A stretch of 31,867 nt of DNA, from the IMG/VR virus record IMGVR_UViG_3300037070_004264, positions 1-31,867 of that record, one strand, 5' to 3'. Numbering within the stretch: position 1 is the first letter of the stretch; each line of letters starts with the position of its first letter. The DNA is from a virus. The position numbers and the translations under genes are program-made. Shown here piece by piece: positions 30,549-31,867 of the stretch. The notes under the pieces were generated by a model. It made no database searches and was not told where the DNA came from. It worked only from the letters and a program-made list of their open reading frames with translations.

Positions 30549-31867
30549 ATGAAAGAGTTCAATAAGAAAATTCAGGCAAAATTTGCCCTGATGCAAAAAA
30601 CAGGTAAGCTATTTAGAGTAGCGTTAACGGGTGACCAAATATGGGAATTGTATCTCAATTCATTCCCAGCCGAACAAAACCCTATTTTCCGCGACCCAAA
30701 CAGTACAACTAAAAACTGTAACCACTGTAAGAACTTTATCCGCCGTTATGGAAATATTGTAGCTGTGGATGAAAACTATGCCATTACAACGATGTTTGAT
30801 GTTGACGGTGGCGCTGAGTATCAAAATACAGTAGAGGCGCTTACAGCGGCTTTAAAGGGAGCTAAAATCGGGGAGGTATTTTTTGAAACATTCAATGAGC
30901 TTAATTCCCTTCCATACGAATCTTGCACTAAAACAAGTAAAGCCTTCCAATTAGGCGTAGCTAGTAATCCTAAACGCTATACAAAAGAAGAAGCGGAAAA
31001 ATTCGGCGTGGTTAAACCTAACGAAGTTCGCACATTTAATCACTTACATTTGTTTGTGGACGCTGAATTTGTGGACAAATCTGGTAACTCCGTTGAATCT
31101 ATAATGGGTAATTTCCGTGACGCTAAGAATGTGTTTCAAAAGGCTATGGAAACTATTTCTATTGATACACTACAATTAGTGAAGGATTTAATCAATCAGG
31201 GGTCATTACTGGACGGCACAACACATCTTTATAAAATTGAGCAAATCATCCCGCTTAAAAAACAATACGATGAATTGTCAGCTAAACAACGCGATAATTA
31301 TTGTTGGATAGCTTCTTACAAACTACCGTTCGCTAAGTTTAAGAACGAACTTATTGGAACACTTTGTACAGAACTATCTGAAGGCAAAGAATTGAACGAT
31401 GCTTGTCAGGCATGGAACAAACGTGTTGACCCCGCAAATTACATGAAGGCTACCGCTCCTATCACAAAGAAGCAGATAGAAGAAGCTAAGAAGTTTGTAC
31501 AAGAAAATGGATATGAAGAATCTTTTAACCGCCGTTTTGCTCATATTGATGACATTAAAGCTTCAGAAATATTACACGTTAATGTTGGTAAAGGCGATAT
31601 TAAATCAGTATCAATATTTGATAACATTAAATCGACATCAACCCGCCATAAACGCGCCGAATTTGATGGTGTAGAAGAAGTGACAATTGATAAGTTTATG
31701 AAGGATATACTACCGTCATGTACATCAGTAGAGGCTTTCTTTGCTAATAATCATCAAGGCAGCCTTGTATCACTCACTACATCTTGCGCTAATGGTTCAT
31801 CAAAACCAATGTTCAAATGGGCTAACAACTACTCATGGACATTCAATGGTAATTTGGCTGGAAATCT
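30549..31867 (+). CDS. Large phage protein, N-terminal 439 codons
   Basis: It starts MKEFNKKIQAKFALMQKTGK behind an AAAACCGATAA leader and runs out of the window. Early features are LTGDQIWELYLNSFP, then CNHCKNFIRRYGNIVAV at about residues 57-73, a Cys pair near a basic helix. Similar proteins of unknown function occur in several phage groups (from memory). The C-terminal part, missing here, may hold further domains. Not a known polymerase or helicase by motif. Confidence 0.6.
   Translation, partial: MKEFNKKIQAKFALMQKTGKLFRVALTGDQIWELYLNSFPAEQNPIFRDPNSTTKNCNHCKNFIRRYGNIVAVDENYAITTMFDVDGGAEYQNTVEALTAALKGAKIGEVFFETFNELNSLPYESCTKTSKAFQLGVASNPKRYTKEEAEKFGVVKPNEVRTFNHLHLFVDAEFVDKSGNSVESIMGNFRDAKNVFQKAMETISIDTLQLVKDLINQGSLLDGTTHLYKIEQIIPLKKQYDELSAKQRDNYCWIASYKLPFAKFKNELIGTLCTELSEGKELNDACQAWNKRVDPANYMKATAPITKKQIEEAKKFVQENGYEESFNRRFAHIDDIKASEILHVNVGKGDIKSVSIFDNIKSTSTRHKRAEFDGVEEVTIDKFMKDILPSCTSVEAFFANNHQGSLVSLTTSCANGSSKPMFKWANNYSWTFNGNLAGN

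Overview
The window looks like part of a tailed bacteriophage genome (or an integrated copy) from a host in the Bacteroidota. This rests on several things. A head-morphogenesis block is present (terminase, portal, scaffold-like protein, major capsid protein). The DNA is A+T-rich. Start codons lack convincing Shine-Dalgarno sequences and sit behind A-rich leaders. Several promoters carry a TAnnTTTG-type -7 box, and a small lipoprotein has Cys-Lys-Lys-Lys after its lipobox. No integrase, lysis gene, polymerase or host gene was recognised, so lifestyle and exact taxon are open.

Layout. (1) 1-10.2 kb, minus strand: virion genes, read right to left as a terminase-small-like protein, TerL, portal, scaffold-like protein, major capsid protein, a virion-associated protein with a C-terminal LEM/Rho-N-like motif, a connector-like protein, and an unfinished structural protein at the left edge. 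(2) 10.3-15.0 kb, minus strand: tightly overlapping accessory genes, including a PD-(D/E)XK nuclease and a membrane protein whose N-terminus copies the C-terminus of the capsid protein. (3) 15.0-16.15 kb: a control region with divergent promoters, paired operators and a tandem 10-bp repeat. (4) 16.15-20.3 kb, plus strand: many very small genes with shared 5' and 3' untranslated modules, ending in a possible DNA-binding protein. (5) 20.4-27.3 kb, minus strand: winged-helix proteins, zinc-ribbon proteins, a DUF2786 protein, a protein with a perfect hexanucleotide-coded Gly-Asn/Tyr/Asp repeat, a two-HTH regulator next to its own operator pair, and a lipoprotein. (6) 27.35-28.66 kb: 1.3 kb without genes, holding divergent promoters and a chain of perfect long-range helices plus two tRNA-like elements, read here as a large structured noncoding RNA. 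(7) 28.66 kb to the end, plus strand: small genes, one apparently frameshifted, then the first 439 codons of a large protein.

How the parts may fit. A bipartite motif (TTGTAACYTTT, 13-15 nt, GTATAAC) occurs on both strands upstream of the small-gene clusters and the RNA region, and is probably the main early-type promoter. A palindrome centred on CAAATTTG occurs as two pairs with almost the same spacing, one in the 15 kb control region and one upstream of the two-HTH gene, suggesting that this protein or a relative controls both. The late virion genes use separate signals: hairpin leaders and terminators placed right after the capsid gene and the gene that follows it.
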